Below are positions 54,135 to 64,000 of a DNA stretch of 64,000 nucleotides, piece by piece (position 1 is the first letter of the stretch; each line of letters starts with the position of its first letter). Where the stretch lies: assembly GCA_963826475.1 (NCBI GenBank), contig CAWGXC010000003.1:1-64000 (forward strand). Reading direction: 5' to 3'. The notes under the pieces are model-generated. The model was not told where the DNA came from. It was given only the letters and a program-made list of their open reading frames with translations, and searched no databases. Source of the stretch: RHKX01 sp963826475. Its GTDB lineage: Bacteria > Actinomycetota > Thermoleophilia > Solirubrobacterales > 70-9. The position numbers and the translations under genes are program-made.

Positions 54135-57100
54135 TCAGCTCCTGCCGGCGTAGCGAAGCCGCTCGCAGTTGTTGCTCACGACGTCCTTGGGACTCAGGTA
54201 GACGGTGTCCTTGCCGCCACCGCAGTTGATCCGGTCGCGGCCCTTCGGGGTGCGGATCACGTCGTTGCCACCGCCACCCTTGATCTTGTCCTTGCCCTTG
54301 CCGTCCTTGAGCACGTCCTTGCCGCCACCGCCCTTGAGCACGTCCTTGCCGCCACCCCCTTGCAGCATGTCGTCGCCCTTGCCGCCCTTGACCACGTCCT
54401 TGCCGCCACCGCCCTTGAGCTTGTCGTCATCGGCCTGACCGCTGATCTGGTCCCGGCCGGCCTGGCCCGAGAGGCAATCGCCGCCCTTACCGCCACGGAT
54501 CTCGTCGTCTCCCTTGCGGCCGGCGATCAGATCCGAGCCGGAGGTGCCCTTCAGCTTGTCGTCCTTGGTGGTGGCGTCGATCTTGTTAGTGCAGGGCTGG
54601 GCGCCGCCGCCGCCTCCGCCACCACCACCGCCTCCGCCGCCGCCGCCGCCTGAACCCTTCGGGTCGGCGGGGAGCAGGAAGTCCATCGCCGGCGGGTTGT
54701 CGATGGGGTAGAGGAACGACTGCGTAGTCGGGTTCGGCGAAGCGTTCCCGAGCGAGAACGCCGTGCCGTCGTAGAAGCGGGTCCCGGCCCGGGCCTTGTC
54801 GAGGGTCGGCCGGAGGCCCGGTCCCGTGGAGCCGCTGAGGCCGTGCAGATATGCGCGCGGCACCCGCAGGGTGATCGTCCCGGCCTTCTGGTCAACGGAG
54901 CCCTTGAGATCCTGATCGCCCGGGTAGAGCTGGCACTTCTCGCCGTCGGAGCCACAGTTGGCGGATCCCGTCGTGTAGTCGTTGTAGCCGAAGCTGAACT
55001 GACCGTTGCCGCTGTAGCGGGCGCTCGCGGCGGAGGCCTGATAGCCGTTGACGAACCGGAAGATCCACAGCAGCGAACCCGACTTGGTCGCGCTGAGCGC
55101 CTGTGAGAGCGCGTCGTCGGAGAGGTCGGCCAGCTTCAGCGTGACGTTGAAGCCGCCATCGTCGACGCGCTTGCCCGTCGTCAGGTTCAGCTCCGGGCCG
55201 ATCGACTGCGAGAGGAAGTCCATCGCCGGCACGTTGGTCGGATGGGAGGTGTTGGGGGCCAGGCTCGAGTAGTCGGCGATCGCATCCTTCTTTGGATCGT
55301 CGCTGCTCTTCGCCACGACGGGCCGCTGGCTCGTCACCGTTCCGCCGCCGTTGCTGGGGCCGGACTGCTGGGTGATCACGGCCGGCGTGGCGACGTGACC
55401 GGCCTCCTCGTCGGGCTGCTTGGCGCCCTGGTCGAAGACCACGGAGAGCCGTCCGTCCTTGTCGTTGTAGGCGATCGCGAAGTAATCGGCGAGCGAGCGG
55501 TCCCCGGGCGGTACCGCGAGGTCGCAGGCGAGGCCGCGCAGGCAGATCGAGTCGTAGTGGAAGGGGTGCGTCGTGGCCTTCACCTGGCTGACCGTGGGGT
55601 TGGCCGAGAGGGCGTTCAGCGATTGGTTGACGTAGACGTCCCAGCTGGCCTTGAAGGTGCCCACGTTCGGGTCGCCGTTCGTCTCGGTGCCGTAGAAGGC
55701 GATCGCCACCCGGCCCGGCTTGCCGCCCGCCGCGAGCCACGGGAACACGGTCGTGCGCACGTTGCCCCGATCGACCTGCACCGGCTTCGACCAACCAGGG
55801 TTGGTCGTGGGCTGGCTGGACGTGCCGTCCGTGCAGCCCTTCAGCTTGTCCGCGGTCAGGGTGGTCAAATAGGAATGGAAGGCGTTCTTGTCGCTGTAGG
55901 TCAGGTAGATGTTTCCCGCGTCGTCGTTGTCGGCGACGGTGAACGCCCCGAGCCCTCCCGTGTCGGTGACGGGAATCTTCGCCACCACGCAGTTGTGCCA
56001 GCTGAGGCCGGTCGGGTCGGAGATCGCGAAGTTGACGTAGGAGAAGTCCGCGTCGCTCGAGTTCCAGCCGTAATAGGCGATGTAGCCGCTCTGGCCAGGG
56101 TTCACCAGGTTCGCCGGCATCGAGCGCATCGGGCCCGGGAAGTCGGGATTCGGCGAGGCCACCGTGTCGTTGCCCGGCAGGTAGGTCAGGCCGCCGTCGG
56201 TCGACTTCTGGACGACGATGTTGCGCGGAGCCTGCTGGTTGTAGCTCAGAAGCACGGTCTTGTCGTCGAGGAACGCCATCCACTGCCGGTCGGCGCCGCC
56301 GCCCTGGGCCGTGTTGGTGTTGCCCTGCGGACCGGCGTTGGTGATCGTGTGCCCGTTGTCGGGCGAGGTCGACGTCGTGAAGCCGGTCAGCGGGCCGAGG
56401 CCCGCATACGCGTACTGGAAGGCTCCCTCCGCGTTGCGCTTGACGCCCGTCGCAAGGCCGCAATCGCCGCCGCCTCCGAGGCCCTGCTGGCCGCGAGGAT
56501 CCTCTCCGAGCAGATGGAACTGCTGGCCGCCGTCGGTCGAGATCTGGGCGTAGTCGGAGGCGCCGGAGAAGCCGGTCGGCCCGCACGTGTAGATGTTGCC
56601 GTCACCGTCGATGCGCATGTCGGGCTCGGCCTCATCCCGCTGGGGATCGGCGGGCACGGCGGCGGAGAACGAGAGTCCCTGCGGGTCGGCGGAGGGGGGA
56701 GCCGTCTCAGCCGCAGACGTCGTCATCGTGAACTCGCCCTTGTAGTCCTGCGGTCCGGCCAGGAATGCGCACGCGAGGACGTCGTACTTGCCGGCCTTGA
56801 GGTCGGTGGCGGAGACGATCTCGCTGGCCCCGCTGCCGTCGCTGGAGCCGACCTCGCTGCCGTCCGGTCCGTTGACGGTCAGGACCTCGTCGTTGCTGTC
56901 GTCGTCCCAGCTGATCTTGAAGGTTGCGGAGGAGGTGGCCGAGTCGTAGAGGCCGGCGGGCACCTTCAGGTCGATCGTGTGATCGTCGCCGGGCGCGCCC
57001 GTGTTGCAGTCGCTGGTCGGGTTGGCCCCCGCCGGAATCGTGCCGGTCCAACTGACGGTCACCGTGCCGGGAGCAGCCGGGGCGACGACGGTCTGGGAGG

Positions 57101-57197
57101 GTGGCTGCGATGCCGAGGATGGTCCGGCGATGAGCGTTGCCGCGCCAATGCTGACAGCACCCGCGACCCATTTGAAACGACTTCCCGGTACGCGCAT
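54135..57197 (-). CDS. Large secreted protein with sialidase-like region and RTX-type Ca-binding repeats
   Basis: 1020 residues with a signal peptide (WVAGAVSIGAATLIAGPSSAS). An N-terminal beta domain (about 40-160) is followed by a BNR/sialidase-like region (DGNIYTCGPTGFSGASDYAQISTDGGQQF, VVQKSTDGGLTYLPGND). A second beta domain follows, then a linker of 16 glycines and a set of about nine RTX-like nonapeptides (GGxGxDxLx) near residues 895-990. It ends in RINCGGGKDTVYLSPKDVVSNNCERL, a closing element common in Solirubrobacterales surface proteins. The repeats probably bind calcium and fold outside the cell. No catalytic residue set is clear. Confidence 0.82.
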   Translation of the reverse strand: MRVPGSRFKWVAGAVSIGAATLIAGPSSASQPPSQTVVAPAAPGTVTVSWTGTIPAGANPTSDCNTGAPGDDHTIDLKVPAGLYDSATSSATFKISWDDDSNDEVLTVNGPDGSEVGSSDGSGASEIVSATDLKAGKYDVLACAFLAGPQDYKGEFTMTTSAAETAPPSADPQGLSFSAAVPADPQRDEAEPDMRIDGDGNIYTCGPTGFSGASDYAQISTDGGQQFHLLGEDPRGQQGLGGGGDCGLATGVKRNAEGAFQYAYAGLGPLTGFTTSTSPDNGHTITNAGPQGNTNTAQGGGADRQWMAFLDDKTVLLSYNQQAPRNIVVQKSTDGGLTYLPGNDTVASPNPDFPGPMRSMPANLVNPGQSGYIAYYGWNSSDADFSYVNFAISDPTGLSWHNCVVAKIPVTDTGGLGAFTVADNDDAGNIYLTYSDKNAFHSYLTTLTADKLKGCTDGTSSQPTTNPGWSKPVQVDRGNVRTTVFPWLAAGGKPGRVAIAFYGTETNGDPNVGTFKASWDVYVNQSLNALSANPTVSQVKATTHPFHYDSICLRGLACDLAVPPGDRSLADYFAIAYNDKDGRLSVVFDQGAKQPDEEAGHVATPAVITQQSGPSNGGGTVTSQRPVVAKSSDDPKKDAIADYSSLAPNTSHPTNVPAMDFLSQSIGPELNLTTGKRVDDGGFNVTLKLADLSDDALSQALSATKSGSLLWIFRFVNGYQASAASARYSGNGQFSFGYNDYTTGSANCGSDGEKCQLYPGDQDLKGSVDQKAGTITLRVPRAYLHGLSGSTGPGLRPTLDKARAGTRFYDGTAFSLGNASPNPTTQSFLYPIDNPPAMDFLLPADPKGSGGGGGGGGGGGGGGGGAQPCTNKIDATTKDDKLKGTSGSDLIAGRKGDDEIRGGKGGDCLSGQAGRDQISGQADDDKLKGGGGKDVVKGGKGDDMLQGGGGKDVLKGGGGKDVLKDGKGKDKIKGGGGNDVIRTPKGRDRINCGGGKDTVYLSPKDVVSNNCERLRYAGRS
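54603..54650 (-). repeat. Triplet repeat encoding 16 glycines
   Basis: Sixteen consecutive Gly codons (mostly GGC, with GGA and GGT) separate the beta domains from the RTX repeats of the secreted protein. Such a tract is prone to slippage and length variation. Confidence 0.8.
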
Positions 57198-57291
57198 GCG
57201 GTGTCTCTCCCTGATTCGTCTGACCCCGGCCCCTACAGCCGCCTGGCGGCCATTCTAACCGGAGACGCCGAGCTTTTGCGGGGGTGGGCGG

Positions 57292-57987
57292 CTAGCCCTC
57301 GCCGGCGATACGCACCCGCCAACCGTCTGGCGTGCGAACCAGGTCGTAGGGCACGTCCTGGACCAACTCGCTGCCGTCTTGCCGCTTGAGCTCGGTGTGG
57401 ACGGTTGCGGTCGCCCGGTCATCCTCCACCTCGATTGTGCCGATCGACGTCTGCAGGTCGCTCACCTCCTGTCGGGCCTGAGCGACGGCGTCAAGGAAGG
57501 CGGCCTGACAGCCGCCCGACTCCGCCTCGTCCGTCGCGGCCTCGGAGCTCGCCGCGCCCTCGGCCTCGGCCTCGGCGGAAGCTCCCTCCTCAGCCCCTTC
57601 CCCCTCGGCTCCCTCGGGCCCGCCGCCCGGGCGATCCGGCTCCTGGACGACGTAGACGTCGCTGCAGGCCACCTCGGCATCGCCGCTTTCCTGCACCTGG
57701 CGCAGCTCGGTCAGCACGGCCGTGATCGCTGCTTCGTCGTCCTCGGCTGAACCGCTGCCGCCACCGCAACCGACGCCACCGATCGCGGCGGCCGCCGCGA
57801 TCGCGAAGAGCCACGCCCTCGGGCGCCGTCGGTGGAAGTCCCCGCAGTCGGTGATGGGCGCGAGGATACCCCGGGGATCACTGAGTCGAGGCGCCGGCGC
57901 GGGTCCGTTCCTGCTGTGGCGATTGTGACGAGTTGGACAATCTCGGAATCCGGCGGTGGAGAGCCGGATAAGTGCCTTCCGGCTCAA
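57292..57987 (-). CDS. Putative lipoprotein of unknown function
   Basis: About 231 residues with an uncertain start (TTG at 57987 is the only in-frame start far enough upstream). RRRPRAWLFAIAAAAAIGGVGC is a signal peptide with lipobox-like GVGC, followed by a Gly/Ser linker, an Asp/Glu- and Ala-rich low-complexity stretch, and a C-terminal part (QTSIGTIEVEDDRATATVHTELKRQDGSELVQDVPYDLVRTPDGWRV) like small NTF2-type lipoprotein domains. The N-terminal 55 residues before the signal peptide look non-coding, so the true start may be hidden by an indel. It lies between the RTX protein and the ATP synthase operon. Confidence 0.55.
   Translation of the reverse strand: MSRKALIRLSTAGFRDCPTRHNRHSRNGPAPAPRLSDPRGILAPITDCGDFHRRRPRAWLFAIAAAAAIGGVGCGGGSGSAEDDEAAITAVLTELRQVQESGDAEVACSDVYVVQEPDRPGGGPEGAEGEGAEEGASAEAEAEGAASSEAATDEAESGGCQAAFLDAVAQARQEVSDLQTSIGTIEVEDDRATATVHTELKRQDGSELVQDVPYDLVRTPDGWRVRIAGEG
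57961..57985. promoter_or_regulatory. Inverted repeat upstream of atp operon
   Basis: GAGCCGG and CCGGCTC form a perfect 7-bp stem with an 11-base loop; a small AAGG/CCTT repeat follows and then a TATATT element at 58002-58007. It could be part of the leader of the ATP synthase operon or a terminator for the opposite strand. The 316-base spacer 57988-58303 holds no convincing gene. Confidence 0.35.
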
Positions 57988-58186
57988 GGTTGCCTTTCGG
58001 TTATATTCAGCTGCCCGCAGCCCGAGTCGCCGGCTCAGGGAGTACTACGAACCGCCGGCACGTCCAAGACTCGGGTCGCTCTGCACCCTTGGAAAACCCA
58101 AACTTCGACAACCCCGGAGATCGCGACCCGGCCGGTCAGCATCGGCGGCCGCGCCGATCCGATGCCAGCGCGCAACGCAGCGCGAT

Positions 58187-58204
58187 CGTTCGCGATCGCG
58201 AACG
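58187..58204. promoter_or_regulatory. 18-bp perfect palindrome upstream of atpI
   Basis: CGTTCGCGATCGCGAACG is a perfect palindrome 100 bases before the atpI-like start. Its centre is GCGATCGC; outer GCAACG/CGTTGC arms add a second nested pair. It may be an operator or a methylation site, with no known owner here. Confidence 0.4.
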
Positions 58205-58303
58205 TTGCCCGCTCGACGCTCGCCTCAATTCAGGCCCCACGGGGAGGTGGAGCCGGGCGCGCCGCCGGTTCTCGACGTGCCGGTGACCGCCGCGGGTGAC
58301 GAG

Positions 58304-58684
58304 ATGAGCCCGCTTCGCAACCTGGACCTGCTGGCGCTGATCGTCGCGCTTCCCGTCTTCATCCTGATCGGCGCACCGATCGCCGGCTACGCCGCGGCGG
58401 CCGGCGCCTGGATCATCGGCCGCATCGGCATGGAGCTCGCGGCTCGCAAGCGCACCCGCGCCCTCGCCGCCTCCAACCGCAACGCCGCCCTCGGCGTCAC
58501 CGCCGCCGCGACGATGGGTCGCGTCTGGCTGTTGGCCGGCGCGATCCTGCTCGTCGGGTTGCTGGGCGAGCGGGAGGCCGGCCTCGCCGCCGCGATCCTG
58601 GCGCTGGTGCTCGTCACCATCCACCTGATCTCGCAGTTCGCCGATCACGTTCTGCACCCCGAGTCCGAGGGGGCGATCCGATGA
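58304..58684 (+). CDS. AtpI-like membrane protein
   Basis: 126 residues with four hydrophobic helices (LLALIVALPVFILIGAPIAGYAAAAGAWIIG, ALGVTAAATMGRVWLLAGAILLVGLLG, GLAAAILALVLVTIHLISQF). Position and topology match the AtpI assembly factor or its actinobacterial equivalent in front of atpB. Its stop overlaps the atpB ATG (ATGA). The ATG at 58304 is preferred; GTGs at 58283 and 58277 are alternatives. Sequence similarity alone is weak, so the name rests on synteny. Confidence 0.65.
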   Translation: MSPLRNLDLLALIVALPVFILIGAPIAGYAAAAGAWIIGRIGMELAARKRTRALAASNRNAALGVTAAATMGRVWLLAGAILLVGLLGEREAGLAAAILALVLVTIHLISQFADHVLHPESEGAIR

Positions 58685-59589
58685 GCACCGGCAGGAAGGT
58701 GTTGATCTTCTTCGCCGGCTACGCCCTGCTGCTCGTCGCGATGGGCCTGATCTTCGGCAGCGACGGCAAGAACGACGAGTTCCAGCCGCAGAACGAGTTC
58801 TTCCTCGATCCCTGGATCAGCATCAAGATCGCCGGGATCGACATGTCGATCAACAAGGCGATCCTCTACCTGGTCCTCGCTGCGGTGGCGACCTGCGCGT
58901 CGATGATCTACATCGCCAACCGGATGCAGGCGAAGCCGAACAAGGTGCAGATGGCCGTGGAGCTCGCTTACGACGTCGTCCGTGAGCAGATCACCCGCGA
59001 CAACCTCAACGAGAAGATGGCGCTGCGCTGGTTCCCATTCCTCGGAACCCTCTTCTTCTTCATCCTCTTCTCGAACTTCATCGGCTTGGTCCCGCTGCCG
59101 ACCAACAGCGAGGAGCCGATCAACATCTTCGGCATCCACGTCCCGGCGCTCGCGCTCTATGCGGCCACCGCGAACATCTCCATTCCGCTGGCGCTGAGCC
59201 TGGTCGTCTGGATCGCCTTCAACGTCGAGGGCGTCCGCGACAAGGGCTTCTTCGGATACCTCGGCAGCTTTCTGCCCGCCGGCATCGAGGACATGCCCTT
59301 CGCGTTCAAGGCGTTCGTCTTCGTGATCGAGGCGATCTCGAAGTTCGTCCGGCTGATCTCGCTGGCGGTGCGACTGTTCGCCAACATCCTCGCCGGCCAC
59401 CTGCTGCTGCTCTTCATGGGCGGTGGGCTGGCTGTGCTGCTCGGCCTCTCGGCCCTCGGCGTCCTGACGTTCCCGATGGCCTTCGCCTTCTACGTCTTCG
59501 AGATCGGCATCGTCGCCGGCCTGCAGGCGTTCATCTTCTCGATCCTGACCGCAATCTACCTCGGAGAAGCAACCTCCGAGGGTCATTAG
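58681..59589 (+). CDS. atpB: F0F1 ATP synthase subunit a
   Basis: 302-residue channel subunit. LFFFILFSNFIGLVPLPTNSEEPIN is the conserved early helix, and LISLAVRLFANILAGHLLLLFMGGG carries the essential Arg of the proton path. The terminal AFYVFEIGIVAGLQAFIFSILTAIYLGEA is typical. With subunit c it forms the proton half-channels in the membrane. It overlaps the atpI-like gene by 4 bases. Confidence 0.96.
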   Translation: MSTGRKVLIFFAGYALLLVAMGLIFGSDGKNDEFQPQNEFFLDPWISIKIAGIDMSINKAILYLVLAAVATCASMIYIANRMQAKPNKVQMAVELAYDVVREQITRDNLNEKMALRWFPFLGTLFFFILFSNFIGLVPLPTNSEEPINIFGIHVPALALYAATANISIPLALSLVVWIAFNVEGVRDKGFFGYLGSFLPAGIEDMPFAFKAFVFVIEAISKFVRLISLAVRLFANILAGHLLLLFMGGGLAVLLGLSALGVLTFPMAFAFYVFEIGIVAGLQAFIFSILTAIYLGEATSEGH

Positions 59590-59605
59590 AAAAAGGAGTC
59601 AACCC

Positions 59606-59881
59606 ATGGACCTAGTGCTTCTCGCCCAAGCCGCGCAGGGCGTCACCGACACCGGTGTCACCGACGCGGGCAAGGCGATCGCGCTCGGCGTCGGAGCCGG
59701 ACTCGGCTCGATCGGCGCCGGCATCGGCATCGGCATCATCTTCGGTTCCGAGATTCAGTCGGTGGCGCGCCAGCCCGAGATGAAGGACGAGCTGCAGAGC
59801 ATCCGCTGGCTCGGCTTCGCCCTCACCGAGGCCGTCGCGTTCTACACGTTCATCTTCGGCCTGATCGCGTTCTTCCTCTAG
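59606..59881 (+). CDS. atpE: F0F1 ATP synthase subunit c
   Basis: 91-residue hairpin rotor subunit. The first helix is Gly-rich (IALGVGAGLGSIGAGIGIGIIFGSEI), the loop is ARQPE, and the second helix has Glu75 in LGFALTEAVAFY, the proton-carrying acid. The N-terminus is about 15 residues longer than the minimal form. GGAGTC lies before the ATG at 59606. Confidence 0.97.
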   Translation: MDLVLLAQAAQGVTDTGVTDAGKAIALGVGAGLGSIGAGIGIGIIFGSEIQSVARQPEMKDELQSIRWLGFALTEAVAFYTFIFGLIAFFL

Positions 59882-59885
59882 GTCG

Positions 59886-60459
59886 ATGAACGCCATCGCT
59901 CAACTAACGGTCGCGTCCTCCGATGCGGGAGGGAGCTTCCTCGTTCAGCCCGGCCTCGGGACGATGATCTGGACGCTGCTCGCGTTCGGCATCACGATGA
60001 TGGTGCTGAAGCGCCTCGCGTTCCCGAAGATCTCCGACGCGCTCGAGGAGCGTGCCGAGAAGGTGGCCAAGAACATCGAGGAATCCGAGCGTCAGCGCAA
60101 GGAGGCCGATGAGCTGCTCAACGAGTACCGCGAGCGACTGAAGGAGGCCCGCGAGCAGGCCGACGACATCATCGCCCGCGCCAAGAAGGCCGGCGATACG
60201 GCCAAGGCAACGGCGACCGACGAGGGGCGCGAGAAGCGCGAGGAGCTCGTCGCCGCGGCCCGCAAGGACATCGAGGCCGAGACGAAGCGCTCGCTCGAGC
60301 AGATCCGCAAGGAGGTCGCCGACCTGACCGTCCTCGCGACCGAGAAGGTCGACCCGCAAGTCGCTCACCGCCGACGATCAGAAGAAGCTCGTCGAGGAGG
60401 CCCTCGCAGAGGTCGACTTCGGCGCCCTCAGCGGCGAGAGCGCCGGTTCGAGGAACTAG
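59886..60459 (+). CDS. atpF: F0F1 ATP synthase subunit b, frameshifted near its 3' end
   Basis: Peripheral-stalk subunit. MIWTLLAFGITMMVLKRLAFPKI is the membrane helix; a long charged coiled coil (KVAKNIEESERQRKEADELLNEYRERL) follows. After VLATEKV the frame breaks. Removing one C near 60353 restores DRKSLTADDQKKLVEEALAEVDFGALSGE and a TAG stop at 60457-60459, for 190 residues. Uncorrected, the tail is an arginine-rich shadow frame running to 60467. Since subunit b is essential, this points to a base-call error. Confidence 0.9.
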
Positions 60460-60466
60460 TGGTCTG

Positions 60467-61000
60467 ATGGAGGAGATCGCCCGCACCTACAGCGAGGCCC
60501 TGTTCGAGGTTGCCAAGGAGAAGGGCAACCTCGACGAGGTGCACGAACAGCTCGGCGAGATCGCCGACGCGGTCGAGGGCGACCGCGACCTGCAGGTGTT
60601 CTTCTTCAGCCCGTACTTCTCCTCGAACGAGAAGCGCGATGGGATCTCGAAGGCGATCTCGGGCGGCAACGAGGAGCTGATCAACTTCCTCGAGTTGCTT
60701 GCGGAGAAGCACCGGATGCCCGCGCTGTTCCGGATTCGCCGCCGCTTCGACGAGCTCTGGGCGAGTGAGAACGACCGACTGGCGGTGACCGTGACCAGCG
60801 CCATCGAGCTCGACGACTCGGTGATCAAGTCGATCGGCGACGAGATCGAGAAGAAGACCGGAAAGACGATCGAGCTGACCAGCAACGTCGATGAGTCGAT
60901 CCTCGGCGGGTTGGTGCTCCAGGTCGGCAACCGCGTCCTTGACACGAGCATCCGCAGCCGCCTCGACAAGCTGCGCAGAGAGGTCGCCAACCCCGCCTGA
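60467..61000 (+). CDS. atpH: F0F1 ATP synthase subunit delta
   Basis: 177-residue stalk subunit joining F1 to subunit b. IARTYSEALFEVAKEKGNLDEVHEQL is the N-terminal domain opening. The end VDESILGGLVLQVGNRVLDTSIRSRLDKLRREV is the family C-terminus (GGxxxxxGxxxxDxSxxxxL). ATG at 60467 with TGGTCTG upstream and no strong ribosome site; it may be coupled to atpF. Confidence 0.95.
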   Translation: MEEIARTYSEALFEVAKEKGNLDEVHEQLGEIADAVEGDRDLQVFFFSPYFSSNEKRDGISKAISGGNEELINFLELLAEKHRMPALFRIRRRFDELWASENDRLAVTVTSAIELDDSVIKSIGDEIEKKTGKTIELTSNVDESILGGLVLQVGNRVLDTSIRSRLDKLRREVANPA

Positions 61001-61059
61001 TCAAGGCGAACGGCGACCGTCCCGTAGAAACTTCGAAATAACAAGGAGACAAGAGCAGA

Positions 61060-62851
<1,792 letters not shown>

Positions 62852-62853
62852 GC

Positions 62854-63780
62854 ATGCCGACGCAGAAAGAAGTCAAGAACCGGATCAACTCCGTCAAGAA
62901 CATCCGCAAGATCACGCGGGCGATGGAGATGGTTGCGGCTGCGCGACTGCGGCGGGCCGAGCAGCGGATCGCCGCGATGCGTCCCTACGCCCAGGCGATG
63001 CGGCGCATCACTCAGCAGACCGCCGAGGCGGCCGGTCCCAACGCCAATCGCGTCGCCCTGCTCCAGCAGCGCGAGAAGGTCAGCAAGGTCGGGGTCATCC
63101 TCGTCACCGGTGATCGCGGCCTGGCGGGATCGTTCAACTCCCAGATCATCCGCGCCGGCACCGCGCTCAAGCGCGACATCACCGGCGACGGGGCCGAGGT
63201 CAGCTACTACGTGGTCGGCCGCCGCGGCTCATCCGCGATGAGCTTCCGCGGCGAGGACGTGATCGACTCCTTCACGGGATTCACCGACCAGCCCGCGTTC
63301 GCGAACGCTCGCGAGATCGGCGATCGCGTCACCGCGGCGTACGTCGACGAGGAGATCGACCGCGTCGAGCTGATCTACAACCGTTACGTATCCCCGCTGA
63401 CCCAGTACGTCCGCCGGCACACGCTGCTGCCGCTGCAGGAGGCGGAGGTCTACGGCGAGGGCATCCCCGAGCAGGACGATTCGGGCGACAGCGAGCTCGA
63501 GGAGGCCCACAAGCGATCCGAGTGGATCTACGAGCCCGAGCCCGAGGATGCGCTGAAGCTGCTCTTCGAGGAGTACGTGAACCTGTCCGTCTACCGGGCG
63601 TTGCTCGAGTCCGCCGCCTCCGAGCTGGGAGCGCGGATGACGGCCATGCGCAGCGCCGCCGAGAACGCCGGCGAGATGGTGGAGAAGCTGACCCTCGAGA
63701 TGAACCGCGTCCGCCAGGCGGAGATCACCCAGGAGATCCTGGAGGTCGTCGGCGGCGCCGAGGCGCTGGGCGGCTCGTAG
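62854..63780 (+). CDS. atpG: F0F1 ATP synthase subunit gamma
   Basis: 308-residue central shaft. N-terminal helix VKNRINSVKNIRKITRAMEMVAAARLRRAEQR and the C-terminal helix SAASELGARMTAMRSAAENAGEMVEKLTLEMNRVRQAEITQEILEVVGGAEAL form the rotor coiled coil. VILVTGDRGLAGSFN begins the Rossmann-like domain. A central acidic insert lies near DDSGDSELEEAHKR. It starts 2 bases after the atpA stop. Confidence 0.96.
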   Translation: MPTQKEVKNRINSVKNIRKITRAMEMVAAARLRRAEQRIAAMRPYAQAMRRITQQTAEAAGPNANRVALLQQREKVSKVGVILVTGDRGLAGSFNSQIIRAGTALKRDITGDGAEVSYYVVGRRGSSAMSFRGEDVIDSFTGFTDQPAFANAREIGDRVTAAYVDEEIDRVELIYNRYVSPLTQYVRRHTLLPLQEAEVYGEGIPEQDDSGDSELEEAHKRSEWIYEPEPEDALKLLFEEYVNLSVYRALLESAASELGARMTAMRSAAENAGEMVEKLTLEMNRVRQAEITQEILEVVGGAEALGGS

Positions 63781-63846
63781 AGCCCAACGCGCAGAACTTG
63801 ACCGAACTTTCCGAACTTCCACTTAGCGAACCGAAGGAGCACTGAA

Positions 63847-64000
63847 ATGGCTGAAGATCAGAATGGCAACGCCGACGCATCGAGCGACGAGAAGAACACC
63901 GGCACGATCGAGCAGGTCATCGGCGTGGTCCTCGACATCGTCTTCCCGGACGAGCTTCCGGAGATCTACTCGGCCCTGAAGATCGAGATCCCCGAGGGCG
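63847..64000 (+). CDS. atpD: F0F1 ATP synthase subunit beta (partial)
   Basis: First 51 codons, cut by the window edge. After a polar leader (MAEDQNGNADASSDEKNTG) comes TIEQVIGVVLDIVFPDELPEIYSALKIE, the N-terminal barrel of the beta subunit (usual form GxIxxVxGpVVDVxF). The ATG at 63847 has GAAGGAGCA upstream. The leader is about 18 residues longer than the minimal family start. The order atpIBEFHAGD predicts atpC next. Confidence 0.93.
   Translation, partial: MAEDQNGNADASSDEKNTGTIEQVIGVVLDIVFPDELPEIYSALKIEIPEG

Noticed and set aside
54132..54137. TGATCA where the stop codons of wecA-like and RTX genes meet
   Set aside because: Back-to-back stops form this palindrome by chance; nothing else supports a site.
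54190..54560. CRISPR-like or tandem DNA repeat array
   Set aside because: The repeated CCGCCACC...TTG units encode in-frame RTX nonapeptides and vary at third positions; there are no spacers.

Overview
The window looks like chromosome of a high-GC soil actinobacterium, most plausibly of the Thermoleophilia (Solirubrobacterales). The reasons are the strong G/C third-position bias, frequent GTG and TTG starts, weak or absent Shine-Dalgarno sequences before several regulators, and the block rpmE - DUF1385 - prfA - prmC - sua5 - rpiB - glyA - DUF354 - wecA - atpIBEFHAGD, an arrangement typical of Gram-positive lineages. I see no rRNA, tRNA, CRISPR array, insertion sequence or prophage.

Layout. 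0-3.5 kb: an electron-transfer-flavoprotein operon (etfB, etfA, ETF:quinone oxidoreductase) for acyl-CoA oxidation. 3.6-7.1 kb: a class III nucleotide cyclase, and a TetR/UDP-glycosyltransferase pair divergent from a VOC protein. 7.2-11.8 kb: secreted metallophosphoesterase, SnoaL-like protein, secreted S15 peptidase. 11.7-14.1 kb: a damaged accessory block (DUF2867 protein, molybdopterin oxidoreductase, divergent TetR, UspA-like protein). 14.2-21.4 kb: a CE1 esterase/GH3 operon, an LmrA-type TetR with a SnoaL-like partner, a lactonase-like hydrolase, a GH5-like protein and a P-loop kinase. 21.4-32.6 kb: small secreted and VOC proteins, a large propeller-phosphoesterase protein, a P450, a GH114 protein, an arsC-araC-VOC operon and a crotonase. 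32.7-38.1 kb: an MFS pump, small proteins, and an animal-type haem peroxidase/dioxygenase followed by a second P450. 38.3-64 kb: the conserved housekeeping block, interrupted at 39.7-47.4 kb by a cation exporter and a lipoprotein/ABC-exporter/two-component module, and ending in the F1Fo ATP synthase operon with atpD cut by the window edge.

How the parts work together. ETF and ETF-QO pass electrons from acyl-CoA dehydrogenases to the quinone pool, while the ATP synthase uses the resulting proton gradient. prfA/prmC/sua5/rpiB/glyA serve translation and one-carbon metabolism; DUF354/wecA serve envelope glycan synthesis. Secreted esterase, GH3, GH114, peptidase and phosphoesterases suit a plant-litter or soil lifestyle. 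The haem dioxygenase and P450 are best read as a two-enzyme fatty-acid oxidation (oxylipin) pathway and are the most interesting unit here.

Sequence quality. Eleven genes, including the essential atpA and atpF, carry single-base frameshifts that are mostly one extra base in a short G/C run. In every gene the restored lengths come out as whole codons. I read these as base-call or assembly errors, not gene decay. Corrected lengths are given in each entry.
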